From assembly GCF_020829495.1 (NCBI RefSeq), contig NZ_JAIVFQ010000022.1, positions 1 through 64,000 on the forward strand: a DNA stretch of 64,000 bases, written 5' to 3'. The translations under genes were made by a program, and so were the position numbers. Origin of the DNA: Nostoc favosum CHAB5714 (lineage in GTDB: Bacteria > Cyanobacteriota > Cyanobacteriia > Cyanobacteriales > Nostocaceae). Of this stretch, positions 52,712 through 62,081 are shown one piece after another. Each line of letters begins with the position of its first letter. The first letter of the stretch is position 1. The notes under the pieces were generated by a model. That model did not search any database. It was not told the DNA's origin and worked only from the letters and a program-made list of their open reading frames with translations.

Positions 52712-53773
52712 TTAAGCTGCGATCGCTTTAGTCCTGTTTCGTTTACCGCTCTGAATCCGGTCTTCTGCCAATCGTTTAGCAGCATCGTTGGTAGTAACTC
52801 CCTGCTGTTTAGAAATATCAAAAATTGCTAGTAGTGTGTCATAAATGTTATGCACTTGCTTAAAAGCTTTTTCTTCGTCATAGCCAATCATTTCGTTGTA
52901 AACGTTGATTAACCCTCCAGCATTAATTACATAATCAGGGCTGTAAAGAATCCCTTTTTTGGCAAGCATTTGACTATGTAGTTGCTCATTCTCCAATTGA
53001 TTATTAGCTGCACCAGCAATAATGGAAGCTTTTAAGAAAGGAATTGTATGACTATTAAGAATTCCTCCTAAAGCGCAGGGAGCAAATATGTCTACATCAA
53101 GAGAGTAAATTTCGGCGGGTTCGACAATAGTTGCGCCAAAAAGCCGTTTTGCTTCTTCCGCTTTTACTGGATCTACATCGCTAACAAAAAGTTTGACATC
53201 ATGCTCATGTAAGTGGCGGCAGAGGTTTTTACCTACATTTCCTAAACCTTGAACTGCAACTTTCATGCCATCAAGTCTTTTGCTTTGCCAACGAGACTCT
53301 ACAGCAGCTTTAATTCCTAGAAAAACTCCTAGTGATGTTATGGGAGCAGGGCCACCAGATTTTTCTGATACCCCAACAACATGTTTTGTTTCTTGGCTGA
53401 TTGTCCGCACATCGCCGGGGGTAATATTGACATCTTGTCCGGTAATAAAACGCCCATTCAAACTATCAACAAAACGTCCGTAAGCTCTTAACAGATCATC
53501 TGTTTTATTTTCAGGATTAGCGATAATGACTGCTTTCCCGCCACCAGCCGGGATGTTGGCACATGCAGCTTTATATGTCATCCCACGACTCAGACGAAGT
53601 GCATCTTTTAAAGCAGCTTCTTCGTTGACATAAGGCAAGAGTCTTGTAGCTCCCATCGCTGGGCCCAAGGTCGTGTCATGGATAGCAATAATCGCCTTAA
53701 TTTCGGGATTTTTACCATGACAGAAGAGAACTTGTTCGTGACCCATTTCTCTAACAGTTTCAAATAGCAGCAT
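52712..53773 (-). CDS. scyB: ScyB, tryptophan dehydrogenase (leucine dehydrogenase family)
   Basis: The 353-residue product is in the Glu/Leu/Phe/Val dehydrogenase family. Catalytic lysines are in RLSRGMTYKAACANIPAGGGKAV and the NAD site is AVQGLGNVGKNL. ScyB converts L-tryptophan to indole-3-pyruvate. ATG 53773 after GAGAGGTG is preferred over GTG 53779. 271 bases separate it from scyA. Confidence 0.95.
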   Translation of the reverse strand: MLLFETVREMGHEQVLFCHGKNPEIKAIIAIHDTTLGPAMGATRLLPYVNEEAALKDALRLSRGMTYKAACANIPAGGGKAVIIANPENKTDDLLRAYGRFVDSLNGRFITGQDVNITPGDVRTISQETKHVVGVSEKSGGPAPITSLGVFLGIKAAVESRWQSKRLDGMKVAVQGLGNVGKNLCRHLHEHDVKLFVSDVDPVKAEEAKRLFGATIVEPAEIYSLDVDIFAPCALGGILNSHTIPFLKASIIAGAANNQLENEQLHSQMLAKKGILYSPDYVINAGGLINVYNEMIGYDEEKAFKQVHNIYDTLLAIFDISKQQGVTTNDAAKRLAEDRIQSGKRNRTKAIAA

Positions 53774-54044
53774 TTTCACCTCTCGATATTGTTTGGAATT
53801 GGTTAGAGAAAGTAATTTGCATTACAAAATGTAAAGATATAGACACAAAAACGCTCTGGAATATTAAGATAGGATGAAGTAAAGAAGCGTAATGTTCTAA
53901 AAAGCAAAAATTCCAGTTGATTGGGTATAGTTTTTTGGCTGGAATAAAGTTTTTACCACTTTTAAATTCATCCTTTGTCTTTTGCTGAATAGTTGAGATG
54001 TTTTAGTGTCTATAACAATTGAAAGAAATTGTCAGGTTTTAAAG

Positions 54045-55931
54045 TTAAACCATTGGAAATGAAACTTGTTTGGCTGGATTTTTAGCCGAACTTGATTTAA
54101 CTCCTTGTGCTGCTAAACTTTTATTACGTCCACCAGAGGGTGCTGGTCGATCAGCGTCAATCACTACATCGATTAGAAAGGGAACATTTGATGCGATCGC
54201 TTGTTTTAATGCTGATTCGATATCTGATTCTCTGAGGACTACAACCGCTTCTGCTCCCATACCACGAGCAATCATGGCGAAGTTTGTTGGTGGAAGTGTT
54301 GCATCTGCGCCCTTTAATCCCAAGATTTTCATCCCTTGATGGCACATGTTGTAACGCGCATCGTTGAGTACAATCCAGATTGCGGGAATTTTGTATTTCA
54401 CGGCTGTGCTGATTTCGTTATTCATCAGCATTGCTCCATCGCCAACAATCCCTACAGCCTTGCTATTGTTCGCCAGCGCTGCACCCAATACTCCTGTGAC
54501 GGCGTGACCCATTGCGCCAACTCCGGTGCTGACTCGGTAACGATTGGCTTCGGAAAATTGGAGTAGATGAGTTGACCAAGTAAACGAGTTACCACATTCC
54601 GCCATTACTACGGCATCGGTATCTTCAACAATTATCTTTTGAATTGCTGCCATCAATACTTCTGGCCGCACTGGATAATCTACCTCTGGTGCAGGTTCAA
54701 TTGCTTTGTGTTCTGGACGAGGTAGGGACAAAGTTGTGGAATCAGGAGCATCTGGTAATTGCTGCAACAACTCTTCCACAAAAGCTTTGATGTCAGACCG
54801 AACTCCGAAAGTTTCAACGTGTGGATAGGCTACACCCGGTACTTCGGGATCAATATCTACATGGACAAAACCTCCTTTTGGAACTAGCGCCGAACTCCAG
54901 AAGGAAGTCGGTTCACCAAGGCGGGTTCCTAATACGAGTGTGCGTAGTGGAGGTTGCTGTTCCATATAAGTTAAGACGGAAGCATGACCACCTAAACCTG
55001 TGACACCCACAAACTGGGGATGATCTTCAGGGAAGATACCTTTAGCACGGGGTGAGCACATGACGGCTGCTCCCGTTCTTTCAGCGAGTTCAATGATTTC
55101 CTCTGCTGCATCACGCGCACCGAAACCAACCCAGATGGCAAAAGGGCCAGATGATAATAACTCTACAGATTTAGCGATCGCTTGTTTTGAAGCAGTCATC
55201 GGAAACGGAGTAACATCTAGTTGAGGCAAGGATATATTCTCAACTAAACTTGTCTGCACTGCGGTGGGAATGCTCAAATGAGCGACAAATCCGCCTGGTT
55301 GCGCCATAGCCAAAGCAAGTTTGCGGAAAATCTGCGGTAGTTGAGCCGCAGATTCAATAGTGATTGCATAGTTGAATAAGGCTCCTGGGGTAAAAATTCC
55401 CCCACTGGGCAATGTGTAAGTGCTGGTTTCTTGAATTGCCCAACGTCCACGCTGCGGTGCTGAGGTGCAAGCCGACAGCAAAATCACCTTTGCACCTTCA
55501 CCACGAGCCGCAAATAACCCGGTGAGGGCATTTGTGATCCCCGGCCCTGCTGTGGTAAAAACTACAGTAGGGCGGTTATTGGCAAAGTATGCTTCGGTCG
55601 CTGCAAATGCTGCTCCTGCTTCATGGCGGAAGTTCAACACGTCGATGCTGCTATTTGACAGCGCACCCCAAAGGCTTGCCATCGCACCACCTGCGACACC
55701 AAAAGCGTAGCTTACTCCCAAATTTACCAACATCTGAGCGATCGCATCGGCAACTGAGAGCGTTGGGGGTGTTTCGTCGTTTAAAAAAGGCTCAATTCCA
55801 CCGTTATTCTCCGATTCATCAACCTGACGAGAAATGTCAGACACAGATTCTACATATCTGTTTGCTGGAAATTCCTTGTATGGCTCAGTAGTGATGAGAG
55901 GAGAGTTTGAACCAGTATAGTTTTGACTCAT
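54045..55931 (-). CDS. scyA: ScyA, ThDP-dependent acyloin synthase
   Basis: The 628-residue product is related to acetolactate synthase: the ThDP-activating Glu in NFRHEAGAAFAATEAYF, the FAD/ThDP middle domain, and the ThDP-Mg motif VGDGAMLMNNEISTAVKYK ending LNDARYN. ScyA couples indole-3-pyruvate with 4-hydroxyphenylpyruvate to a beta-ketoacid. An N-terminal extension of about 60 residues (MSQNYTGSNSP) precedes the usual start of the family. ATG 55931 is preferred over GTG 55940. It is first in the cluster, transcribed from the long spacer shared with the regulator genes. Confidence 0.95.
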   Translation of the reverse strand: MSQNYTGSNSPLITTEPYKEFPANRYVESVSDISRQVDESENNGGIEPFLNDETPPTLSVADAIAQMLVNLGVSYAFGVAGGAMASLWGALSNSSIDVLNFRHEAGAAFAATEAYFANNRPTVVFTTAGPGITNALTGLFAARGEGAKVILLSACTSAPQRGRWAIQETSTYTLPSGGIFTPGALFNYAITIESAAQLPQIFRKLALAMAQPGGFVAHLSIPTAVQTSLVENISLPQLDVTPFPMTASKQAIAKSVELLSSGPFAIWVGFGARDAAEEIIELAERTGAAVMCSPRAKGIFPEDHPQFVGVTGLGGHASVLTYMEQQPPLRTLVLGTRLGEPTSFWSSALVPKGGFVHVDIDPEVPGVAYPHVETFGVRSDIKAFVEELLQQLPDAPDSTTLSLPRPEHKAIEPAPEVDYPVRPEVLMAAIQKIIVEDTDAVVMAECGNSFTWSTHLLQFSEANRYRVSTGVGAMGHAVTGVLGAALANNSKAVGIVGDGAMLMNNEISTAVKYKIPAIWIVLNDARYNMCHQGMKILGLKGADATLPPTNFAMIARGMGAEAVVVLRESDIESALKQAIASNVPFLIDVVIDADRPAPSGGRNKSLAAQGVKSSSAKNPAKQVSFPMV

Positions 55932-56175
55932 TAGTTTCACGCAATTACATAAAATTACACAAAGGCTTTCTAGTTTACAATCACAGTGATGGCAATATTT
56001 AATACAAACGACTTTGTTGCTTTCACAGCTATGACCTAGCTTGGTCGTTCATAGAAACGGTTAATCGCTGCTGATTGATGCAAGTGATCGCACTACCAAA
56101 AATTTTTACCAAAAGCATACAGCAATCAATACTGTGCTTCTTGTGACCAGAATAAGGGACATAAAGACTGTTGTG

Positions 56176-56220
56176 CAATCAAATATTCTTTGATGAGGGT
56201 GTCAAATCTTTCGTTTTTAC
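56176..56220 (+). promoter_or_regulatory. 45-bp direct repeat upstream of scyA, copy 1
   Basis: Core CTTTGATGAGGGTGTCAAAT then CTTTCGTTTTTA. It shares most bases with copies 2 and 3, and is the copy nearest to scyA (about 245 bases from its start codon). Confidence 0.7.
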
Positions 56221-56425
56221 TATCATGATTACAGTGCTTAACTAGGTTGGCGGGGAAAAACTAAACCATATAAAGGGCTATAAACCAGCAAATAACCTTA
56301 ATTCAAGCGCTTATCATAAACTTTACAAAACTCAATATAGTTAAGTTTAATAACGCTGCTCTAATTAATCAGCCTCTTGGGGATGTGCTTACTGGGTGAT
56401 GGATACTATGATCAAAACCTATTTG

Positions 56426-56471
56426 CAATGAAAAATCTTTTGATGAGGCTGTCAATTCTTTCGCTTTTATC
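56426..56471 (+). promoter_or_regulatory. 45-bp direct repeat upstream of scyA, copy 2
   Basis: Core CTTTTGATGAGGCTGTCAAT then TCTTTCGCTTTTA. Start-to-start distance is 250 bases from copy 1 and 146 from copy 3. Confidence 0.72.
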
Positions 56472-56521
56472 GTAATTGCGACATTTCCAAGTTAGTCATT
56501 CAGAAAGATTGATACATTGCG

Positions 56522-56542
56522 TAGGCGTAGCCCGCCGTAGGC
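56522..56542 (+). repeat. 21-bp element (variant) in a HIP1 site
   Basis: Flanked by GCG (56519-56521) and ATCGC (56543-56547). The variant has CGCCGTAGGC in place of CGTCGTAGAC. It lies between copies 2 and 3 of the 45-bp repeat. Confidence 0.8.
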
Positions 56543-56571
56543 ATCGCTGTAAAAACACATTTCCAAATTTA

Positions 56572-56616
56572 CAATAGAAAATCTTTTGATCTGGTTGTCA
56601 ATTCTTTTGCTTCTAG
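56572..56616 (+). promoter_or_regulatory. 45-bp direct repeat upstream of scyA, copy 3
   Basis: Core CTTTTGATCTGGTTGTCAAT then TCTTTTGCTTCTA. It is the copy nearest the sensor kinase gene, still about 1 kb from it. Confidence 0.7.
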
Positions 56617-57663
56617 ATTTCCCGTAACCTACGCCACTTTCTACAACCGGGAGAACCTTAAAAGTCCTGTTTTGAAAGGGTTTGGGGGATATCTTGTGCG
56701 TAAATCCTAGTTTTCCAGTCTCACCCGGAAGCAGTCAACAGTCGAGAATAAAGCTCGATTATTCACTATTGAACTCGCCGTTACAAATTATCCGAATTAA
56801 AGCACGAGCATAATTACAAGAGTTTGGCGGTCTTTATATTGCCACTAAGAACTTATTGATGCAATTCTTTGTAACGAAAAATACATAATTATTTAACTTT
56901 TGTCTTTCCTTAGAGAGATGGCTAAATATTAAGTAGGTGATTTTTTGATAAAACTGATTATTTCTGACGTATACTTTAGCATAAATACCGTACACTATGA
57001 ATAAAAATGTTTTATATATAACAAATAAAGCCGAAATACACGTAAAGTAACTGTGATCTCTCTAATACAAATGTATTTCTGAGGACGGATGACTAAGTAT
57101 ATTCTTTTGTAGTTAAATCCCTGAAAGAGTAAGTTAAGATAATTTAAGAAAAATAAGTTGAGGAGTAAAATTTTTTCATTGAAGCCAAGCCCAACACTGC
57201 AAATTCATTTATGTTGAGAATCAAACGACTCTACACCAATAGTTCGTCAAAGCGCTTGGTTGGTGAACCATAAATCTAAGTTGGCTGTGGTGCAGGGCTA
57301 GTTTAAATGTCAAATATTTATTTTTTCTACTTATAGATTGATTAGGAGTTTTCAACTCTTATCTAATAAGCTTTATTGACTAATCTGGACTTGATTCGTC
57401 TATATTTTGTGTAACTATAAAAAGCTGCTTGGGACAGCAAGAATAAACTTTAAAATATTTAGTTTTTTTTAGTGAGATTTGGTTTAATAATTCATTTTTT
57501 ATTGGTATGATAAGTTTTATTAACAGGATTAGTAATATTTTTTAATTTACTAACTAATCTTATTTTTGAACAGCCTAGCGGTGCGCCAAAGATTTTAGTA
57601 AGTTATGACTATTAACTCATTAATGGCTATGGTACTGATTGATTACCAGGAGGAAGTAGGAAT

Positions 57664-59643
57664 ATGAATTCTGGCGATTATACATTAGCTAGATCAAACA
57701 ATCAATGGGTGCTACAACCAGAAGTAGAGATGAAGTTTGCTCACTTCCTAATAAATCACGCTGTAGATGCTGCGTTCTGTTTAGGAGAAAACGCACAGTT
57801 TCTCTACGTCAACGATGCCACTTGCCGAATGACTGAGTATTCCCGTGAGGAATTACTTTCCATGAGGTTGCATGATATAGATGTAGATTTTTCTCTGCAC
57901 AATTGGTCAGATATTAGCTCCCAGAATTCCCTTACCTTTAAATCTCGCTACCGGACAAAAAGAGGTCGGATATTTCTGGTAGAAATATCCATTAGCCATG
58001 TAAAACAACAAAATATGGAATTTGGCTGTGCTTTTGCTCGTGAGATAAGTGATGAAATAGTAGAACTGAGCGTGCAAAAGTGGACTGATGAATTAAGGGA
58101 TGCCAAAGACAATTTGCAACAGGAATTTTCTCAACTCAAGGCAAAAGAAGTAGAACTAGAAACATCTCTTTCTTTACTTCGTTCTACTCTCGAATCTACT
58201 GCCATTGGTATTGTTGCAGTTAACTTTGAGGGAGATATTCTGAGCTTGAATCAGAAATTTGTGGACATGTGGCAGATCCCAGAGTCCCTAATACTATCTA
58301 AGAAATGTCCTCGATGCAAAGACTTTTTTGAGAATCAACTTAAAGATCCCCAAGCCTTTAGTCGGCTGATTTGGGAAGTATCTAGCCAATCTGATTTCGA
58401 GAGCTACGACATTCTGGAATTGAACGATGGAAGAGTTTTTGCACACTACTCTAAACCTCAGTGGCTCGATAGCAAAATTATTGGTAGAGTGTGGAGTATT
58501 TGGGACATTACTGAATCGAAACGAACTGAAGAAGCATTACGGCTGAATGCAGCTAGATTTCGGACTTTAGCAGAAACAACAGATACTAGCACTTTTCTGA
58601 TTCAAGGTGCGCGGCTTTGCTATATAAATCCAGCAGTAGAGGAACTCACTGGCTACACAAAAGAAGAACTGCTAACAGGCTTTGATATTCGCAGACTGAT
58701 TAAAAGCAAAAAAGGCAGGCAGATACGTAAGCAGGGTGAAGCAGCTAACTTTGAATATCAGGAAATGAATATTCTGACAAAAAACGGTACGGAGCGCTGG
58801 CTAGCTTGCGCGGTTGCAATGCTGGATGGAGGGCTGGATTTTGGTGGAAAACCAGTAGAAATGATTGCAGGCATCGATATTACCGATTACAAATATGCAG
58901 AATTAGGTCTTAACCAAGCTTTAGAACAAGCAAAACAACTTAGCGAACTGAGAGCGCGTTTTCTTTCTATGGTTTGCCATCAATTCCGTACACCACTGAA
59001 TATTGTTTCATTTTCTAACAGCTTACTAAAGGAAGAAGTAGACAAACGTACACAGAAGAAAATACAACCACTACTAGATCACATTGAAAAAGCTACCGAA
59101 CAACTCAGTCAGATGTTGGATGATATTTTGTTCTTTTCTAAGGCAGAAGCAGCAAAAATAAACTGTGAACCAAAACCACTGGAGTTAGTTGGGTTCTGTA
59201 ATGATTTAGTTGCCCAAATGCAGATGAGCGTTAGCCAAATTCCGATTAATTTTGTAAGTCAACATAACTCTTTAACAGCCTGCATAGATAAAAAACTGTT
59301 AGAGCCGATTTTGAAAAATTTACTCGACAATGCAATAAAGTATTCTCCCTCGCACATTGCAATTGATTTGAAACTTTCTTGCAAAAATGAGAAAGTAATT
59401 TTTCAGGTCAAAGATAGAGGAATCGGTATTCCAGTAACAGATCAACAACGAATATTTGAGCCATTTTACCGTGGTACTAATATTGATAGTATACCTGGTA
59501 CTGGATTAGGGCTATCAATTCTTAAAACTCTTGTAGATTTACATCACGGTCAAGTCTCTGTAGAAAGTCAAGTTGATGTGGGCACTACATTTACTGTGAT
59601 GTTGCCATTAATCAAATCAGAGTTTAGTCGTTCCGAGTTATGA
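57664..59643 (+). CDS. PAS-domain histidine kinase, likely scytonemin regulator
   Basis: The 659-residue product is soluble, without membrane helices. PAS domains lie at about 25-140, 178-285 and 292-415, with a coiled coil at about 145-175. The HisKA dimerisation domain has the phospho-acceptor in SMVCHQFRTPLN (H439). The HATPase domain has DNAIKYS, VKDRGIGIP and GTGLGLSI. A strong AGGAGG site precedes ATG 57664. It corresponds to the sensor next to scyA in Nostoc punctiforme (NpF1277). PAS sensors bind small ligands or cofactors; a UV or redox signal is likely but the ligand is not visible. The regulator gene follows 125 bases later. Confidence 0.93.
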   Translation: MNSGDYTLARSNNQWVLQPEVEMKFAHFLINHAVDAAFCLGENAQFLYVNDATCRMTEYSREELLSMRLHDIDVDFSLHNWSDISSQNSLTFKSRYRTKRGRIFLVEISISHVKQQNMEFGCAFAREISDEIVELSVQKWTDELRDAKDNLQQEFSQLKAKEVELETSLSLLRSTLESTAIGIVAVNFEGDILSLNQKFVDMWQIPESLILSKKCPRCKDFFENQLKDPQAFSRLIWEVSSQSDFESYDILELNDGRVFAHYSKPQWLDSKIIGRVWSIWDITESKRTEEALRLNAARFRTLAETTDTSTFLIQGARLCYINPAVEELTGYTKEELLTGFDIRRLIKSKKGRQIRKQGEAANFEYQEMNILTKNGTERWLACAVAMLDGGLDFGGKPVEMIAGIDITDYKYAELGLNQALEQAKQLSELRARFLSMVCHQFRTPLNIVSFSNSLLKEEVDKRTQKKIQPLLDHIEKATEQLSQMLDDILFFSKAEAAKINCEPKPLELVGFCNDLVAQMQMSVSQIPINFVSQHNSLTACIDKKLLEPILKNLLDNAIKYSPSHIAIDLKLSCKNEKVIFQVKDRGIGIPVTDQQRIFEPFYRGTNIDSIPGTGLGLSILKTLVDLHHGQVSVESQVDVGTTFTVMLPLIKSEFSRSEL

Positions 59644-59768
59644 ATGTTGAAATTAGGAGAATTCTTAATTAACAGCTTAACAATCATAACTCTCGGAAGA
59701 AAGCAATTAATCTCATGCCTATTTATATACTCACCAAAGAGTATAGTAAGCAGCTTCTGTAAAAAGTT

Positions 59769-60725
59769 ATGGTCATAAAAATTATGCATGAATCACCAAA
59801 GAAAATTCTCGTTATTGAAGATGATAACGTTACCCGCAATCTTTACTTAAAGGGTCTTGAGGCTAAAGGTTTTGATACGATAGGTGCTGACAACGGTCTT
59901 GCTGGTATCCAACAAGCACAAGAGCATATACCCGATTTAGTAATTTGCGATATCACAATGCCTGATATGGATGGTTATAGCGTTTTAACTACGCTACGCC
60001 AAGATCCTGTTACAGCAATTATTCCTTTCATTTTTCTGACTGGCAGTAGTACCAAAGCAGATGTTCGCAAAGCTATGGAATTAGGAGCAGACGACTATCT
60101 TACCAAACCCTCTACACTAGATGAATTACTCAGAGCGATCGCTATTCGCTTGCAAAAGCAAGCTACTCTTCAATACTGGTGGGCTATGAAATTGGAGAAA
60201 GCTCCACAATCAGTATTTGCAGATAATACTACAGCGATCGCTGAAGGTGTTAGCGTTGGCGTTGGCGTTGGTGATAGCAAAGCGGTAGCGACGTTAGGAG
60301 CGTCAGCCTCTGGTAGAGAAGCCCCTGATACAGAAATCATGATGCCTCATAAGTCAATTTTTCCCTACATTCCCCAATTAAAAGAAGTTTTCGACTTTAT
60401 CGAAGCCCATTATCATCAAGGAATTACTTTGTGTGATGTGGCTGTTGCTGTTGGTTACTCACCTGCTTACTTAACTAACCGAGTAGCAAAGCAGACAGGC
60501 GAGACTGTAAACTGCTGGATTGTCAAACGCCGGATGGCGGGAGCTCGTTTTCTACTCCAAAATAATGATCAGACAGTCGAGAAGATAGCGAAAGCATTGG
60601 GCTATCAAGATGTGTCTCATTTCTCCCGCCAGTTTCGCCAACATCACGGTTTACCTCCCCAGGCTTGGCGCAAAGAGCATCAACTTGTGTCACAAAAACA
60701 AGTAAAACTTTGGCAAAATTGCTGA
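59769..60725 (+). CDS. Response regulator with AraC-type DNA-binding domain
   Basis: The 318-residue product has a receiver domain (about 12-128) with the phospho-Asp in LVICDITMPDMDGY (D61) and the Lys in DYLTKPS. A linker (about 140-200) precedes a C-terminal AraC/XylS double helix-turn-helix (about 215-315, VAVAVGYSPAYLTNRVAKQT, IAKALGYQDVSHFSRQFRQH). It matches NpF1278, the partner of the scytonemin sensor. The linker contains a repeat-like stretch (GVSVGVGVGDSKAVATLGAS) coded by sequence akin to dispersed repeats. It is the best candidate to bind the 45-bp repeats upstream of scyA. Confidence 0.93.
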   Translation: MVIKIMHESPKKILVIEDDNVTRNLYLKGLEAKGFDTIGADNGLAGIQQAQEHIPDLVICDITMPDMDGYSVLTTLRQDPVTAIIPFIFLTGSSTKADVRKAMELGADDYLTKPSTLDELLRAIAIRLQKQATLQYWWAMKLEKAPQSVFADNTTAIAEGVSVGVGVGDSKAVATLGASASGREAPDTEIMMPHKSIFPYIPQLKEVFDFIEAHYHQGITLCDVAVAVGYSPAYLTNRVAKQTGETVNCWIVKRRMAGARFLLQNNDQTVEKIAKALGYQDVSHFSRQFRQHHGLPPQAWRKEHQLVSQKQVKLWQNC

Positions 60726-60878
60726 AAGCATAAATACAGCAATTTTTAGGTATTTAGATTATGACTAAGACGGGGAGTAGGGAGTGGGCTTGCCGTGAGC
60801 GTAGCCGAACGGGAGTGGCGAGTAGTGTAGTTCAACAAGAAAGGCAGGGGACAGTGGGCAGTATTCATGCTACCGTCT
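60726..60878. repeat. Short repeats between regulator and ATPase genes
   Basis: Contains GGGAGTAGGGAGTGGG heptamers around a GCTTGCCGTGAGCGTAGCCG module between two convergent genes. Confidence 0.55.
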
Positions 60879-62081
60879 TCAAACAAATAGTTGCGTAAAC
60901 TCATATATTAAATCCACCCTGCCCTTACGTAACATGGCTGGGTCTAATCTTTCAGTAGTGTTGCAAGTCATCAAGACAACTAAGCGTTGCTGCATCTGAA
61001 TACCAGACTCATCAATTACACTCTGATACAAAGTGCCATCCAGCAAACTCAGAATGTGTTCGGTTTTGTTATTGTATTGCGCTACCTCGGAAGCACGATT
61101 TTGCGCTAGATTATCAGCTTCGTTAATAACGATACAGATACGTTCTATGTAAGTTGGTGGGACAAAGTTAGCGATCGCATCATGATCTAAAATAAAAATT
61201 ACATACCCTAAAGGTACAAGAATTTCTTTTGCTACTGCCTGTGTCCAAACTGTTTTACCTGTACCTGGTTGCCCATGTACAACAACCGCTAACTGGTTTT
61301 GATTCAGAATCGCTTGTTGTACAGAATCAGTAAAGTTTTGGATATCTGCTGGAAATGTGCGAATGTTAAATTGACTGTGAACTTTGCCTACACGACTTTG
61401 ATATCCACTCAGCATAACTGCTAAGTCGTAAGTAGCTTTGTTAATTAGTGGCGCGATATTTTTCGCCATTAAAGTATATTGTCGTCGCCCGCGATCGTAG
61501 GGATCAATTTGTAACCAAACGTCATGCTTCGCCCAGTAAGCATAAACAGTATTGATCACGTCTAAACGTTCCCAGCTAACAAATTTATCTATAGGAAAAT
61601 AAAAATCTCTTTCTGAGTAATACTGGGTAATAATGTCGGGATTACCCAACACTCCTAAAACTCGCAATACAGTAATTTCTTGCAGTCGATTAAGAACATA
61701 ATCAATGGGAATGCTACTACGACTGACAAATTGGACGATGGGCGTTTCCGTACTCAAAACATCTTTGTAGCGATGATCTGGTGATTGAGGATCTGGCGTG
61801 ATGTAATTCCAAAACTTTTCAACTTCGTAGCGGGTATTATCAGATACAACATTTAGTAAATTAGCCCACCAAGCATAATTATTTCGTCCCAAAACATCAG
61901 CAACATTACTCGCTAAATTCAAACTTTTTTGAGTTAATTCGCGGGAGTCACTATACAACAGTTGCCACAAAAACCCCCAGTCTAATTCTCGGTTAAACGG
62001 TCGCCAACCGCTAGCAAGCAAGCTCTGGCGGGTATTATTTGTAGGAGTACCTTCATTACTTCTAAAATAGTCAAAATCCAT
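60879..62081 (-). CDS. AAA-family ATPase
   Basis: The 400-residue product has a C-terminal AAA ATPase (about 230-400) with Walker A VVHGQPGTGKTVW, Walker B RICIVINEADNLA, and a sensor/arginine-finger region RLVVLMTCNTTERLD then PAMLRKGRVDL. This resembles the BCS1/FtsH-like AAA fold. The first 230 residues are helical and Trp-rich and match no domain I know. The client is unknown. It is convergent with the scytonemin regulator, so probably not part of that system. Confidence 0.82.
   Translation of the reverse strand: MDFDYFRSNEGTPTNNTRQSLLASGWRPFNRELDWGFLWQLLYSDSRELTQKSLNLASNVADVLGRNNYAWWANLLNVVSDNTRYEVEKFWNYITPDPQSPDHRYKDVLSTETPIVQFVSRSSIPIDYVLNRLQEITVLRVLGVLGNPDIITQYYSERDFYFPIDKFVSWERLDVINTVYAYWAKHDVWLQIDPYDRGRRQYTLMAKNIAPLINKATYDLAVMLSGYQSRVGKVHSQFNIRTFPADIQNFTDSVQQAILNQNQLAVVVHGQPGTGKTVWTQAVAKEILVPLGYVIFILDHDAIANFVPPTYIERICIVINEADNLAQNRASEVAQYNNKTEHILSLLDGTLYQSVIDESGIQMQQRLVVLMTCNTTERLDPAMLRKGRVDLIYEFTQLFV

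Larger units (their letters stand above)
55932..57663. promoter_or_regulatory. Divergent regulatory region between scyA and the sensor kinase
   Basis: 1.7 kb without a gene. It must hold the scyA promoter (minus strand) and the kinase/regulator promoter (plus strand). It contains three copies of a 45-bp direct repeat (56176-56220, 56426-56471, 56572-56616), two ACATTTCCAA motifs (about 56480 and 56550), and a 21-bp HIP1-site element (56522-56542). Confidence 0.7.
32647..60725. other. Scytonemin biosynthesis and regulation gene cluster
   Basis: Seventeen co-directional minus-strand loci from scyA to aroG, plus the divergent sensor/regulator pair, match the known Nostoc punctiforme scytonemin locus in content and order (scyABCDEF, glycosyltransferase, tyrA, dsbA, aroB, trpE, trpC, trpA, tyrP, trpB, trpD, aroG). 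Small gaps (12-85 bases) link tyrA-glycosyltransferase, dsbA-tyrA, trpB-tyrP and scyB-scyC. Larger gaps (up to 766 bases) have been widened by repeats. The order is recalled from the described locus, not from a search. Confidence 0.95.
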
